Part shown: positions 11,404 to 28,830 of the stretch, piece by piece
How positions within the stretch are numbered: position 1 is the first letter of the stretch
How the letters are laid out: the number at the start of each line of letters is the position of its first letter
NCBI GenBank assembly: GCA_015680905.1
Contig: CM027385.1
Location: forward strand, 80,869,501-80,933,500
Reading direction: 5' to 3'
Length of the DNA: 64,000 nucleotides
From: Coptis chinensis
Taxonomy: Eukaryota; Streptophyta; Magnoliopsida; Ranunculales; Ranunculaceae
Notes under the pieces: generated by a model
Databases searched by the model: none
The model's input: only the letters and a program-made list of their open reading frames with translations
Told to the model about the DNA's origin: nothing
Translations under genes and position numbers: made by a program

Positions 11404-12129
11404 ATGAGTGACAAACAATTTTTCCGAGAAAAGGCAGTGTCCCCTACTCGGTATCAAGTAGGTGCCTCTTATATGAATTATGGCCCTGTTGAACATGACC
11501 TAGGTCCTATCCTACCACTGGCTCCAGACTTGAGGCCCTTTCATGGGGTTGAATTCCAACCCTCAGAAGTATGTCCAAAGAACTTCATTATCTTTGATCA
11601 GACTAATAACAGAAGTCGCATCATGTACCACCCTGCTCTGACCCCCCAGAAGTTCAATTCCCCTGGCATTGATATGCATGCAGCATTTCTCGAAGATAAT
11701 GACACAAGGAAAAATACATGTACCGAGAACGCTGAATCTTCCTCTTTTTTGAAAGAGGATTCAAAAGATATCGATGCTTTAATGAGTTTGGAAGAAGATG
11801 AACTCGAAGAGGATGATGAGGTGGTTAGCACTGCACGGACTTTTGGCAGCTATGAATGTGGCTCCCCTGACTCATGCTCCAATTTTTGTTCCAAATCCCG
11901 CAAGCCGAGGTTTTCTTCGACTGAGAAGTCATGCTCTGGATGCTGCAGCAGCAGTGACGACAGTGAAAAGCAGCGACGGAGGATGAAGAAAATGGTTAAG
12001 GCACTGCGTTCAATTGTTCCCGGTGCCGACCAGATGAATACTGCCACTGTTATTGATGAAGCTGTTACTTACCTCAAGTCCTTAAAGGTTGAAGTGAAGA
12101 AACATGGGCTTGGGAATTTCAGTAATTGA
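11404..12129 (+). CDS. SACL: SAC51-family bHLH transcription factor (SACL type)
   Basis: A single-exon frame of 241 residues. An acidic run (SLEEDELEEDDEVV) lies near residues 127-141, followed by a Ser/Cys-rich stretch. A C-terminal bHLH lies near residues 187-232: EKQRRRMKKMVKALRSIVPG, then ATVIDEAVTYLKSLKVEV. The basic region lacks the usual His-Glu-Arg of E-box binders, as in the SAC51 family of atypical bHLH proteins. In Arabidopsis SAC51 and SACL1-3 control xylem differentiation and stem growth. They act downstream of thermospermine and partner with LHW-type bHLHs in SACL3 work. The leader carries the family's conserved uORF, which supports the assignment more firmly than the bHLH alone. 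The short length fits the SACL3/bHLH144 branch better than the longer SAC51 itself. The protein is probably nuclear. The main control appears to be translational through the uORFs. Confidence 0.88.
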   Translation: MSDKQFFREKAVSPTRYQVGASYMNYGPVEHDLGPILPLAPDLRPFHGVEFQPSEVCPKNFIIFDQTNNRSRIMYHPALTPQKFNSPGIDMHAAFLEDNDTRKNTCTENAESSSFLKEDSKDIDALMSLEEDELEEDDEVVSTARTFGSYECGSPDSCSNFCSKSRKPRFSSTEKSCSGCCSSSDDSEKQRRRMKKMVKALRSIVPGADQMNTATVIDEAVTYLKSLKVEVKKHGLGNFSN

Positions 12130-13324
12130 GTAAAGCGTTGCCACTGTAACAAAAGTCAAGTACTTTATTCTACAGATAGTATTTTTCATTATCATCTCTT
12201 TCCTTTATGTCTATTGATACACAGTTCAGTTGCAAGGAGACATTAAGGAGATCATAATACCGACTAAGATTGGAATTAGCGTGTGAAGAAGGCAAATGAT
12301 GCTTTTGGCAGTGGGCGTATGCCGGGTGGTAAGCAGCATTCTCTTAGAGCCAGTATGGTGGGGTTTCAGCTCCCCAACTTTATTGACTGATCTATGATTT
12401 GTTCTTTCGGATGAACGTGAGGGCTGGGAAATGAGTGTGAAGAGAGTCTACTATGTAATCTGCAAGTTATTTTCTTTTTCTTTTATCATTATTATGTCAA
12501 ACATCATTTCGGACTTGGTACTAATGATGTTACGACTTCTAGGTACCTTATCTTTTCTAAACGTGTTTATTTATATTTAATAAGTGCATTCACATACTAG
12601 TGTTCTGTCTGCATCTCTTTCTACCTTTGAAATATGAAGCCCACAAACATTTTATAATGTTGGTGGCTGTCCTAATCATTCTATCTAAATATGTACTTAA
12701 ATTGAAAATGGAGAACACTTTATGCGGGCTTGACATGAAGCTTACTTTTTGGGGTCGCTATGCAACGTTAAACATTAAAATTTCATTTATGCTTCATAAC
12801 ACAGAGACAGGATGCATATTGTTGCATGCATATAAACTATTCTGTGCTCTGTACTAACCAATAGCTAGCGGTGTTGGTGGAAAAAACTCCCTAAGTCTTT
12901 GGATTGAATATGTTTGGTATGTTCATGGCCAACTTTCAAACTTTATTATTGTCGATGCCAATGATGCATTGTCTTTTTACTTTTTCTGTCTCCAATCAAC
13001 TGTGCTTTGGATGGATGATGTAACTTGGCACTTTGAGACATGCCTGTTAGCTTCCCACTTTGGGTATCATTTGCTCCCCGATGTGGTTGGGGTGTAAAAC
13101 GGGTCTGTAAGCCATGAACTTGGTCGTATAAAATATTCGTTCTGTACTTGCTAAGATGGTTATGTCTCATCCTTATCTGAATAAAGCATTGTCAATCCGT
13201 GAATTTTTCATGCGAGTGTTTTCTTGGAAGTGAAAATGGCTGTGTTATACGGTTCTTTATCCAGTCCAGGAAAAGAGTAGTGTACTTGCTTGTTGTTTGC
13301 ATGAAACATCTATCCAACTACGTT

Positions 13325-13350
13325 CCCTAGTCCCTAGTCCCTAGTCCCTA
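13325..13350. repeat. CCCTAGT microsatellite
   Basis: The 7-bp unit CCCTAGT is repeated about 3.5 times. Confidence 0.8.
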
Positions 13351-13388
13351 CTTCCATTCCGGTTCAAGTGTTCATTTTTCATGTGCCT

Positions 13389-13500
13389 CAACCTTGCTAG
13401 ATGGGCTTGTCGATATGAGCCCATGGACTGTTCGACGTTTGTGTTTACTAATCCTTAATTCGTTACGCCCTTGTCTTTATAAGCCATCTAGTAAGGTTGC
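13389..13500. repeat. Small imperfect fold-back
   Basis: CAACCTTGCTAGATGGGCTT at 13389-13408 is nearly the inverse of 13481-13500, with two differences. The spacer is about 70 bp. It may be a MITE remnant, and nothing marks it as a microRNA precursor. Confidence 0.45.
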
Positions 13501-14404
13501 AGTCTATTGAGTAAATTCTAGCACTCTCATACAAATTGGGAGAGAAGCCACCTATAACTTTATGGGAGGAGACCTAAAGAGAGTAGTCGTTCCACATGCA
13601 GTTTTGAGTTTCCACAAAAAAGAATTTATTTGGCGTTTGTTTCAAGTATTGAATGCTTAATGGCGAGTGGATGAGCCCAAACATAATGCAAATGACGTTG
13701 GACATACTTCAGTACACAGGTTATCCTGTATTCCGCAATCAAACAACAACTGTCTGAAACAGCAACCAGCGATCAGATCCACCTAGCAAAAAAAAAAATG
13801 TATCCGTTAGTTTCTACTTTCTAGCTGATAGTGTATTGCACGCCTAATAATATTGATCCGTCCCTTTGTGCATTCAGACAAACTATGGAAACAGTTCGTT
13901 TTTTCTCTGTTCTTTGAACATTTCCTTTTTGTAGTAGGCTTACTTATGCCAATTTGGACAAGATTCACATCCAAAAGTGATGAATAATTTACAGTTTGTA
14001 AGGATTTCCTGACAGCATTACATTATGAAGCAATTAATTAGTTTTTTTCAAAATCAAGTTTGAAAACCAGGAGAGAGAGAGGGAGAACATGTATCATTGT
14101 AAAAGAACATTCAATTGAAAGATATTTCCAACCATATGCACAATTTTTACATCCCTAAAACAAAGCGCAGATCACTACGCTACACTTTCCCTTGATACAG
14201 ATGAGAGACAACGCCTAAACAGGAGTTAGGTATTGTCTACAAAAATAACAAACAAAGAGCAATGGTCCGAAACAGAAAACGCACAACTTCTCAACACTCA
14301 CATATGACTGCACACTTCAACATATCCCACCTAAAATGCAGCTTGAAAGAAACCGAATACAACCTCCAACAAATTTTTCCTTGGACCTTAACCTGGACAC
14401 AGCC

Positions 14405-20246
<5,842 letters not shown>

Positions 20247-20660
20247 TCTATTTAACTCTTATCAAAACACCCCATACCTGTAAAACAATTAATTACCCCA
20301 TACTTAAATTCATAACAAAATGAATATATATTTGATAAAAAATGGTCTAAAAAGCCCCACACTTACCAACCTTTCAAACCCAAATTAAACATCATATTCA
20401 ATCAAGGTTTAACGTTAATTTCATTATAAAGTTAACAGCACTAGATCTGAATCAAACCCATAAACTTAATATTATATTAGGGCTTTATTTAATCCAATAA
20501 TTCAATTAAAAAAAAAAAAAAAAAAAATTGAGAGAAGAAAAGAGGATGGGTGTGTATTACCTAGCTTGTTAGCTCGTTGGATGTGGTTAATGAGAAGAAG
20601 AAGAAGTCCATTGAAGCTCCATTGGCAGAGATAGAAAAAATGAGGAGATAGCTCCCAGAG
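20247..20660 (-). other. CBL 5' leader with an intron
   Basis: On the minus strand a donor AGCTAG/GTAATA lies near 20563 and an acceptor TTTTACAG near 20280. This gives a leader intron of about 280 bp between a noncoding first exon (about 20563-20660) and the ATG exon. The intron contains a poly(A) run on the plus strand near 20505-20527. The exon limits are inferred. Confidence 0.5.
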
Positions 20661-20671
20661 CTTCGTTGTAA

Positions 20672-20848
20672 CAATTTTTTTTTTTTTTTTTTTTATTTAG
20701 TGAAAATAATTAATAATGTGAATTAGTGATTATACTTAAGTGCTCCACGTTCTCATCTAAACTAACTTACACCACTATATTTAAGTGACTATGGACTCGG
20801 AAGTTTTGTCAGGGTGGGCATTCAAGTTGTAAAATTCTGTGTGGGCTT
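20672..20848. other. Poly(T) run and AT-rich intergenic DNA
   Basis: A run of about 22 T sits at 20672-20694. It is followed by plain AT-rich sequence up to the TRIM-like element. No gene is seen. Confidence 0.6.
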
Positions 20849-22861
20849 TGTTAACTATTGTATTCAATAATATGAAAATCCTAACTATTACCTAGGGTGT
20901 CAAAATGGCCCTCAAACCCTTAGCCCGCCCGCCCACCCTGACCCGGCCCATAGGCCGAAAAAGCCCTCAAAATGAGGCCCTCACACATTCGTGGGCTGGG
21001 CTGGGCCGACCCGGCCCTCAAGCCTTTGAGGGGAGGGTAAGGGCCTAGACTTCGAAACTTAAGCCCTCTCTTAAGCCCGACCCTCATTAGGCCCTCAACA
21101 TTTATTACATATATTTTAATAAATTTTTTTACAATATATTTCATTTTAACATTAATATGCTAAAAATCACTTAAAAAAACGTTTATCTATTAAGTTTGCC
21201 AACCTTATAATTTCATTATAATATTTTATGAAATGAATTTAATTGATCTTAATTGACTAATACAACTTTAACAAGTTTTTTAGTAGTTTGAAGCGTTTAA
21301 TTGTGAAGTGCATTCGATTTTATCATTTTTAACTAATGTTTCTAAATTTATTTTGTAAATCAAATGTATAACATAGTATCCGGCCTTCACGTTTGGCCCT
21401 CAAGCCCGGCCCTTCAAGCCCTCTCGAGAGGGTTGAGGGGCGGGTAAAGGCTTTGAGATTTAAGCATTGGCCCGACCCGGCCCAGCCCGACCCTCAAAGC
21501 ATGAGGGCTTCATTGTTTGAGAGCCGGGCCAGCCCGGCCCAACCCATTTGACACCACTACTATTACCTGCTTTATATACCACATACACTTGTAAAGACCT
21601 AACTACCCTTACATAATATCTTATATATCTAACACCCCCACTCAAACTCATGATGTCTAACATCAAGAGTTTGCCAACAACAAAAACAAAATACACTACA
21701 TTTCTTAGCCATTACGCTACTGCTACTGCTACTACATTGCCACTGTCGTTGTCATTGTCATCAACTATCATGTCATTGTCATTGCCATTGCCACATCATT
21801 ATCAAGCACGCCATTGTCATTGCCACTACCACATCATTTCTTTGCCATTGCCCACGCCATCAACTACCAATCAATACTACCTACCAAAGTTAAGGAAAGA
21901 ACACCGGCTATAATCCAAACGCCAGACACTAAGTACGGCCGCAAAACAATCCAAATATTACTCATCGCAAACTTCCAAATACTACCAACGATACCAACTT
22001 AACACTTCCCCACTCAAGTTAAGCATCCGTAATACTCAACTTGCTACTACCATGCCATTACCTTTGCCACTACTATGTCATCCGTAATATGAACAAAGAG
22101 AACTAGAACTGGATACCCAAATCGCAAAACAAAGATAACAAAACCACAAAACGAATGACCCAAAATGTGAACGGATAGCACAAAACGCGGAACTCGATAA
22201 CCCAATGGTAAAATGGGTCTAAACCGACCCATATAACCATAACGCCATCTCCTTGACCCATTTTCACTAACCCATAAAACACCCACATACTTTAAACAAT
22301 AACTTCTACATCCAAATCAACTTCCAATCATTAGCACCAAATCAAACAAATAATAAACATGGATCTACTAACACTAATTCAATAACTCCATTAGCTTCTC
22401 AAAACCAAATCATGAATCAGTCGAACTCTACACATTCACCATAACAAAACCGACCATAGATATCATACTCTCCCGAAACAACAAACCCCATAACTCACAA
22501 AGTCAAGAATCAATCTAACATCAAATTAGATCCATAAACCAAAGCATCCAATAACTAAAGCAATCACAAACCATCACAGCCAAATCAAATTGTTCAACAG
22601 TACTATGTATTGCAATTATCAAATTAGCGGAAACGAAATGCGAAAACAATACCCACCATTACCTTCTATAGCCCGGCGGCAGTGCTACCACCGCCGGAAA
22701 TCGAACTCAATTTCGTAACTACAAGGACCGAGACCTACGCTCTGATACCATGTTAACTATTATATTCAATAATATGAAAACCCTAACTATTACATGCTTT
22801 ATATACCACATACACTTGCAAAGACCTAACTTCCCCTACATAATATCTTATATATCTAACA
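20849..22861 (-). mobile_element. TRIM-like small LTR retrotransposon with a nested hAT element
   Basis: Two direct repeats of 111 bp, TGTTAAC to ATCTAACA, lie at 22751-22861 and, interrupted, at 20849-21634. On the minus strand a primer-binding site for initiator Met-tRNA (TGGTATCAGAGC, 22739-22750) abuts the right LTR, and a purine tract (GAGTGGGGG) precedes the left LTR. The element therefore reads right to left. The internal part is 1,116 bp with no recognisable gag or pol, which fits a TRIM. Flanks GGCTT and TGCTT give a near-perfect 5-bp target duplication. The LTRs differ at only a few positions, so the insertion is fairly young. It is non-autonomous by design. Confidence 0.85.
20893..21559. 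mobile_element. Non-autonomous hAT element, 667 bp, inside the TRIM LTR
   Basis: The ends are TAGGGTGTCAAAATGG and, inverted, TAGTGGTGTCAAATGG. An exact 8-bp duplication CTATTACC sits at 20885-20892 and 21560-21567, as hAT transposases produce. Subterminal GGCCC-rich repeats (GCCCGGCCC and similar) fill both ends. There is no transposase frame. The uninterrupted sister LTR at 22751-22861 shows the empty site directly. Confidence 0.92.
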
Positions 22862-23300
22862 TGCTTTAGTTAGTGTTTCCAATAAGTTATAAAATTTTGT
22901 GATTAATGAACTTTATTGTTGAAAAACACAAACTACAAAATTAGAACATATAATATTTCTAGTTCAAAAGGAATAAGTGAATAACATATGATTTCAATGT
23001 AGCCCAACATACAATACATGGGCTAATCTATAACATTTATGGTTGATACATTTAACATGATCTAGAAGTTAAACATGATCGTTTAACTTTTAACATAATC
23101 TAAAAGTTAAACATTATCGTTTAACATGATATAAAAGTTTAACATGATCTCAAAGTTTAACACGATCTAAAGTATAACGTTTATGACGTTTATGGTTGAT
23201 ACATTTAACATGATCTAAAAGTTAAACATGATACATGGGTTAAACATATATTAGCCCAACACACAATACATGGGCTAATATATAATGTTTTTTTTTAACT
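22862..23300. repeat. AT-rich stretch with short irregular repeats
   Basis: Variants of TTTAACATGATCTAAAAGTT recur about ten times between roughly 23045 and 23240. No gene is seen. Confidence 0.6.
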
Positions 23301-23335
23301 TGTGTTATTCAATATAATCCAAGAGATAGCGAGTG

Positions 23336-24030
23336 AAGTGATTTTGTTATTTGACAGAAGAGTTTTATTTGTTTTTTTTATATATAAATAAAAGTTTGGG
23401 TTTTTTAATTGTGAGTTGGTTTAATGTTTTTTGTTTTTTTTAATTGTTTGTAACGAATGGGGTAAGTATTACCAAAGAGTTTAATAAGGAGTTAGGTTAT
23501 TGGAAATTGTGAATGATTTTGTTATTTGGTAGAGGAGTTTTATTAGTTTTTTTATATATAGATAAAAGTTTATATTTTTTAATTGTGAGTTGGTTTAGTA
23601 CTTTTTGTTTTTTTAATTGTTTGTAACGAGTGGGGTAAGTATTGCCAAAGAGTTTAATAAGGAGTTGGGTTCTCGGGGATTGTGAGTGATTTTGTTATTT
23701 GGCATATGAGTTTTATTTGTTTTTTTAAATATAGATAAAAGTTTGGATTTTTTAATTGTGAGTTGGTTTAGTGTTTTGTTTTTTTTTTTATTGTTTGTAA
23801 CGAGTGGGGTAAGTATTGTCAAATAATTTAATAAGGAGTTGGGTTATCGGGGATTGTGAGTGATTTTGTTATTTGACAGAAGAGTTTTATTTGTTTTTTT
23901 AGATATAGATAAAAGTTTGGGGTTTGTAATTGTGAGTTGGTTTAGTGTTTTTTGTTTTTTTTTAATTGTTTGTAACGAGTGGGGTAAGTATTGTCAAAGA
24001 GTTTAATATAAGGAATTGGGTTCTAAAGTA
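23336..24030. repeat. Tandem array of about 174-bp units, four copies
   Basis: TGATTTTGTTATTTG recurs at 23339, 23514, 23687 and 23861, so the spacing is 173-175 bp. Each unit also carries AATTGTGAGTTGGTTTA and GTAACGAGTGGGGTAAGTAT in the same order. The unit length is close to one nucleosome repeat, as in many plant satellites. The 69-residue minus-strand frame here is a by-product of the repeat. Confidence 0.9.
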
Positions 24031-25043
24031 TTGAGGGATTAATTAAAATCGTGTGTTTATTTTTTTCTTAAATATGATTGGTTTATTTTTTGTCCTAAAT
24101 AAGTGACAACTAACTGAACTCTTTATTAGAAAGTTTATTATTTTGTGCCGATAATACTGTAGCCCCAAAAGGCAACCGCTTGGGTTGCTTTGCCTCAGAG
24201 GCGACACTACTTCTACTTTATTATATTTCCATCAATTGTCCTATGTTTTGCATGATTTTATATATTTGAATTTCACTTATTTAGAATTGGAAACTTAAAT
24301 TAATTATGGTTTTACACTAAGTACTGTTTAACTTAAACCCCATGTAACTCAAACATTTATACACTAATTATATGCGGTAAAAGTTTACTACAAGTGGAAA
24401 ATGACGAAAACAATGTAGTTAGATTATTATTTTTTTTTTTCTAATTTTGGTTTTGCAAATTTTCTTCTTATGCAATTTGTATTTCAATATGTATGCTTTT
24501 AAATCGACTTTTAATTTCAATTTGGTATTTTCAGAGTTTATGCATATATGATTACCAAAAAAAGAAAGGGTTATATATATATATATATATATGAGACCAA
24601 ATATTGGTTTTCATTGGGCTACATATTGCTGTGGGTTGAATTAGTTGGCACTTTACAAACTTTTTTAGGGGGCATTCAGCAGTCAGCACAAACAATTGAA
24701 GACAAAAAGCATTGTTCGATCCTCAATAACTTACTGTTCATATAAGGCAATTCAATAGGGAACTAATGGGCAAAACCTTGGAAATGCTCTAAGTCAAGGA
24801 AACTAGAAAAGGCTCCAACTGACCTCTTGTCAAACTCAGTTTCAAAGAGAAAAAAAAATGACTGTGTTTTCCCTATTTTGTCACAATGGCATGTTAGTAT
24901 GTCAACCTAGCTTAGTAGAGCTGTAGAGGTGCAACAATGTTGTTGTACCACGGCCCTATTGATTGGTTGCTAGTGTGGTTGACTATTAGCTAGTTTGGTC
25001 ATGGGATCAAGCCGTGGTAAAACACAAAAAAAAAAATGTTGCC
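24031..25043. other. Intergenic AT-rich DNA
   Basis: No convincing gene. It includes a (TA)n microsatellite near 24571-24592. Confidence 0.6.
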
Positions 25044-25105
25044 TCTATATATATATTATAACTCTCCCCCTCCTCAATTGAGGAAGCGTTGTTAGAGTGT
25101 CCACG
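25044..25105 (+). mobile_element. Helitron-like 5' terminus A, split by an LTR element
   Basis: TCTATATATATATTATAACT, then CTCCCCCTCCTCAATTGAGG and GTGTCCACG, resembles plant Helitron 5' ends. The continuation, CCACGTGTCC then ACTAATTACGATAAATCAGG, resumes at 32028 after the LTR element. A second copy at 33408-33495 is uninterrupted. Helitrons make no target duplication, so this terminus is inferred by likeness and by the second copy. Confidence 0.5.
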
Positions 25106-25999
25106 TGTCACAGCCCGAATTTCTAAACAATAACAAAGTGAATATTTGAAATATAATTATCTCAAACATCACTAGGTTCACTTGTTTAAAACCCGCACTA
25201 TGGCCGGAGTAATACTACACATACAAACCCTAATATCCATGTCATAAAAGAAACAACTTAAATAACAATAATCCCAACAATTTATCCGCAATCTCTTTAT
25301 TAAGATAACATCCTTCCAAATAAAACATCAAAACAAACTCTCCAAATAAAATTCATCACTACCATGTCCTTATGCCATGAAAAATAAACTACGTTATTAC
25401 ATTCTTCCAACCAAGAAAATCAAACCTAAAAGAAACTAACGGACCGCCCGTGCATCTAATCCCAATCACACGCCCAGGGTTCCATCGCTTTCCACCTATG
25501 TTCCTAAGAACACACCCACGCTTACAAAACAAAGCAAACATGGGTCAAAAATTTGAATTTCTTTGGTATGAGTAGACTAAACACATATAAACATTTTAAA
25601 CTTTTCTTATCCAACTAACACTTTAAATTCTATCATAACCTAATCATTCTCGGCTTGGAAGACAAGTAGTTCCGCTCATCTCAAACGCATAGTTTCTTCC
25701 CAAGCAAAACTTCCATTTTATTAACTTCCATCTCATTAACTTATTCTAATAACTCCTTTTTAATATCTAAATAATTGAATTACAACTTACCGATGTCCGT
25801 CGGCCAGATAAGGGTAGGACCCGGCCTCCACTTAAAATATTATTAAGTCCTACCCTCCTGCAAAAAAGAAAGTTAGAACTTGTATATATAATGGATGTAG
25901 ATATTCTATATGTATTCAAAGGTAAACCCAAGCACGCGCGTATAAACAAATCCATTTCTCTTATCAATTAATCAATTACTTTATCTTATACACCCACCC

Positions 26000-26320
26000 T
26001 TTAGTACCTTAGGTCATTCCCGCCACATTCAAGGAATACCTATCAAATCACTAACGGGCCATTCATGGCACATTCAATGAATGCCCTGGGTCATTCCTGC
26101 CACATTCAAGGAATGCCCAATCCTACATTCCCGTACACTCAAGGAATTCAACTAACCCGCAAGGCGAATACCTTAGTTCCTCTTTAGGGCAGTCCAAACT
26201 ATCTGGTCATTCATGGCACATTCAATGAATGCCTGGGTCATTCATGGCACATTCAATGAATACCCTTATATAACGCTAACGGGTCATTTATGGCACATTC
26301 AATAAATGCCCACCTAACAT
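26000..26320. repeat. Subrepeats within the left LTR (also near 30.1-30.4 kb)
   Basis: The unit GGTCATTCATGGCACATTCA, followed by ATGAATGCC, recurs about six times. It contains the near-palindrome CATTCAATGAATG. The same array is present in the right LTR. Confidence 0.75.
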
Positions 26321-28559
26321 ATGACTTCATCAGTCATAAACTCAATTCCAAAACTTGAGGCGTTGAGAGATCTAAAAAGGTTGCGGTAACTTTATTTACG
26401 CATTATTGAACTTTATTTTATGTATCATTTCAAAGAACGAATGAGTATCTTGATTCCTGTATTTTTGATTTACGCGTTATTAATTTCAGGGATGTCTTAG
26501 TGTCATAACGTTGCATATCATAAAATACTGCAAAATCACATATAGTTAATACACATACACACGTATATATAGAGGTCTTAGCCTAAAGCCAAGCATGCTA
26601 ATAGTCCTAGACTTATCCTATTAAACCGAATCATAATTTTAGGAAAAAGTCAAACTTTCGGGTCAACTGGTCAAAGTCAACCCTGGTCAAAGTCAAAGTC
26701 AAAGTCAGAGTCCACTCTGGTCAACAGTCAATATTGGTCAACCTAACCTAAACTCCAAAAACCCAAAAGCCCAAAGCACTAGGGCCCGTAGTCTAACTTA
26801 AGCCCAAAAACTAAAAGTCCAAAAGTAAAAAGAAATTAGCCCACGATTTTGGCCCAAGCCCAAAATCGTTTTTGGCTACTGTTCATCTCCTTCACCAAAC
26901 AAAACTTCCACCACCACCGACCATCACAACGGCCACCACCGGCCATCCATAAGTAAAACAAACCCAGCGGTTTGGTTCAGGAAGAAAAACCCTAGCTACC
27001 TATATCAACAATTCACCATTCTATGATACTGAGAAAATCCAAATCGACACCATTGATGCTCCACAGAGCTCCAATCGTGTCCTCTCCAGCACCCATACAA
27101 CCATTTACGAAACCTCACAACAAAACAATCAAACCCGACAACAGTTAAGCAACAACCAACATTTCGAATAGTTTACTGGAGGATGGGCGTGCCGCCATTA
27201 ATGGCTGCGTGGAGCTTTCCACAGCACTCACCACGAATCCACTCTCAATCCCTCGCGACAATCAACACTCATCTATCACCAACACATCCTAACAGTTCCA
27301 ACATCACCACAAATAAAAATAAAGAAATACTTCAAACACAAAACAGGAAGTACGGTTTGGGCTTTGGTGCTGATGGCGACGCCATCAACCACCGCTGTCC
27401 CGACAGTTTAAACTCTCAACTTGTCAGAGTAATAGAGTCGGCACCATTAACAGAGTCGTTACATACTGTTACTGTGACATTCCTATAAATCAGTCGACAA
27501 CATTAAAGGTTTTACACTGTACAGTATATCGTATTGGCTAAATAAAACATTATGTGAACAGTACCTCGTATCACAAAATCGATGGTAAACAAAAACAAAA
27601 CGTGAAATATCCACTCACAGTTCTAAACCGAACAGCTCCTACGAATTTCTCCGAGTCCGAGCCGTCGTGCTCCACCCTCCAGAAATCCAGCTTTCATCTC
27701 TGCCTCCATTTTTTTTTATTTTATTCTCTTCAAAACCCTATTATCTAGAACAGTGTGTTTATATACTTGGGTCCGAAACCCAAGCCCAACACCGACTCGG
27801 GCCCAAAACCAAGCCTTCCAATATCCCGAAGTCCAATCCAACGAATTTTTTAAAATAAACAATTAAATTAATTAATTAAATAGAAAAATACGATATAAAA
27901 ACGGGTGTTATAATATACACACACCTTAAAAGGATCTCGGCCCCGAGATTCAAGGTAGAGTGTAGATTAACCAAACAAACAAGACGTCAAACGAGTAAAA
28001 TAAGACATAATGTATACGCAAGTATACACACCTTAAAAGGAATACACATATACAATATCATATAGATAGACATACTAATATTCAAATCACATACTTTGAA
28101 AGTGTCTATATAATGATTGAACTGAAAAAGAAATACGTATATACGCTAGCATACACAACTCAAAAGAATAAACGTAATTAGTTTATTCAATTACCAACAC
28201 TTAATTAAAATCATTCTTTCACAGGTTTAGCAAAACCCATATCTTCAAGTTAAATCATACTAAGAAAAAGCAATGTAGTTCCTCTCACACCGAGGCAGTT
28301 AGTTCCACTCTTAGTATTCCCAACAAATCCAAAGCGTTTAAAAATAAATAAATAAATATATATATATATAACAATTTTCTTTTCAACGATCTTCCTTGTC
28401 AAAACTTTTCGTTTATAAAAAACTCATATGTTTCATCCACCACCTTAGTGTTTACACATATATCAACATTTCTCTCAATGTCTCACAAACACCACATGTT
28501 TGAAAATAAAAATATAAAACGTATAGACTGATTCATATTATCAACGGCCTATACTATGT

Positions 28560-28830
28560 CCACCATCACATAGGATCAAACACCTACAATGTGATGCATG
28601 CATCTTGGCTCACACCAACGATATGCAAGTATACTTTGGTTCACACACCAACGATGCATGCATACTAACTCTACTACCATCACATAGGATCAAACACCAA
28701 CGATGCGTGGTATGCACACTGGATCACACACCAACGATGTACATGTATACACTGGATCAAACTCCAACGATGCATACCGAGAGATGTTATGTATATTGGA
28801 TCACACACCAACGATATACATAACTTGGAC
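28560..28830. repeat. Tandem repeats in the interior of the LARD element
   Basis: Variants of GGATCACACACCAACGATG recur roughly every 35-45 bp, about seven times. They create the repetitive HTND-type frames seen here, which are not real proteins. Confidence 0.75.

Larger units (their letters stand above)
12130..14404. other. Intergenic region between the 3' ends of the bHLH and CBL genes
   Basis: The two genes converge here. The stretch holds both 3' UTRs and AT-rich DNA. Small frames at 12.6-13.2 kb look like chance. It contains a 7-bp microsatellite near 13325 and a weak fold-back at 13389-13500. I see no gene. Confidence 0.6.

Noticed and set aside
13325-13350. Interstitial telomere repeat
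   Set aside because: The unit is CCCTAGT, not CCCTAAA, and there are only about 3.5 copies.
13389-13500. MicroRNA precursor
   Set aside because: The arms are only about 20 bp with a 70-bp loop and no extended stem. A MITE remnant is simpler.
23613-23822. 69-codon minus frame
   Set aside because: It falls entirely within the 174-bp tandem array and repeats with its period.
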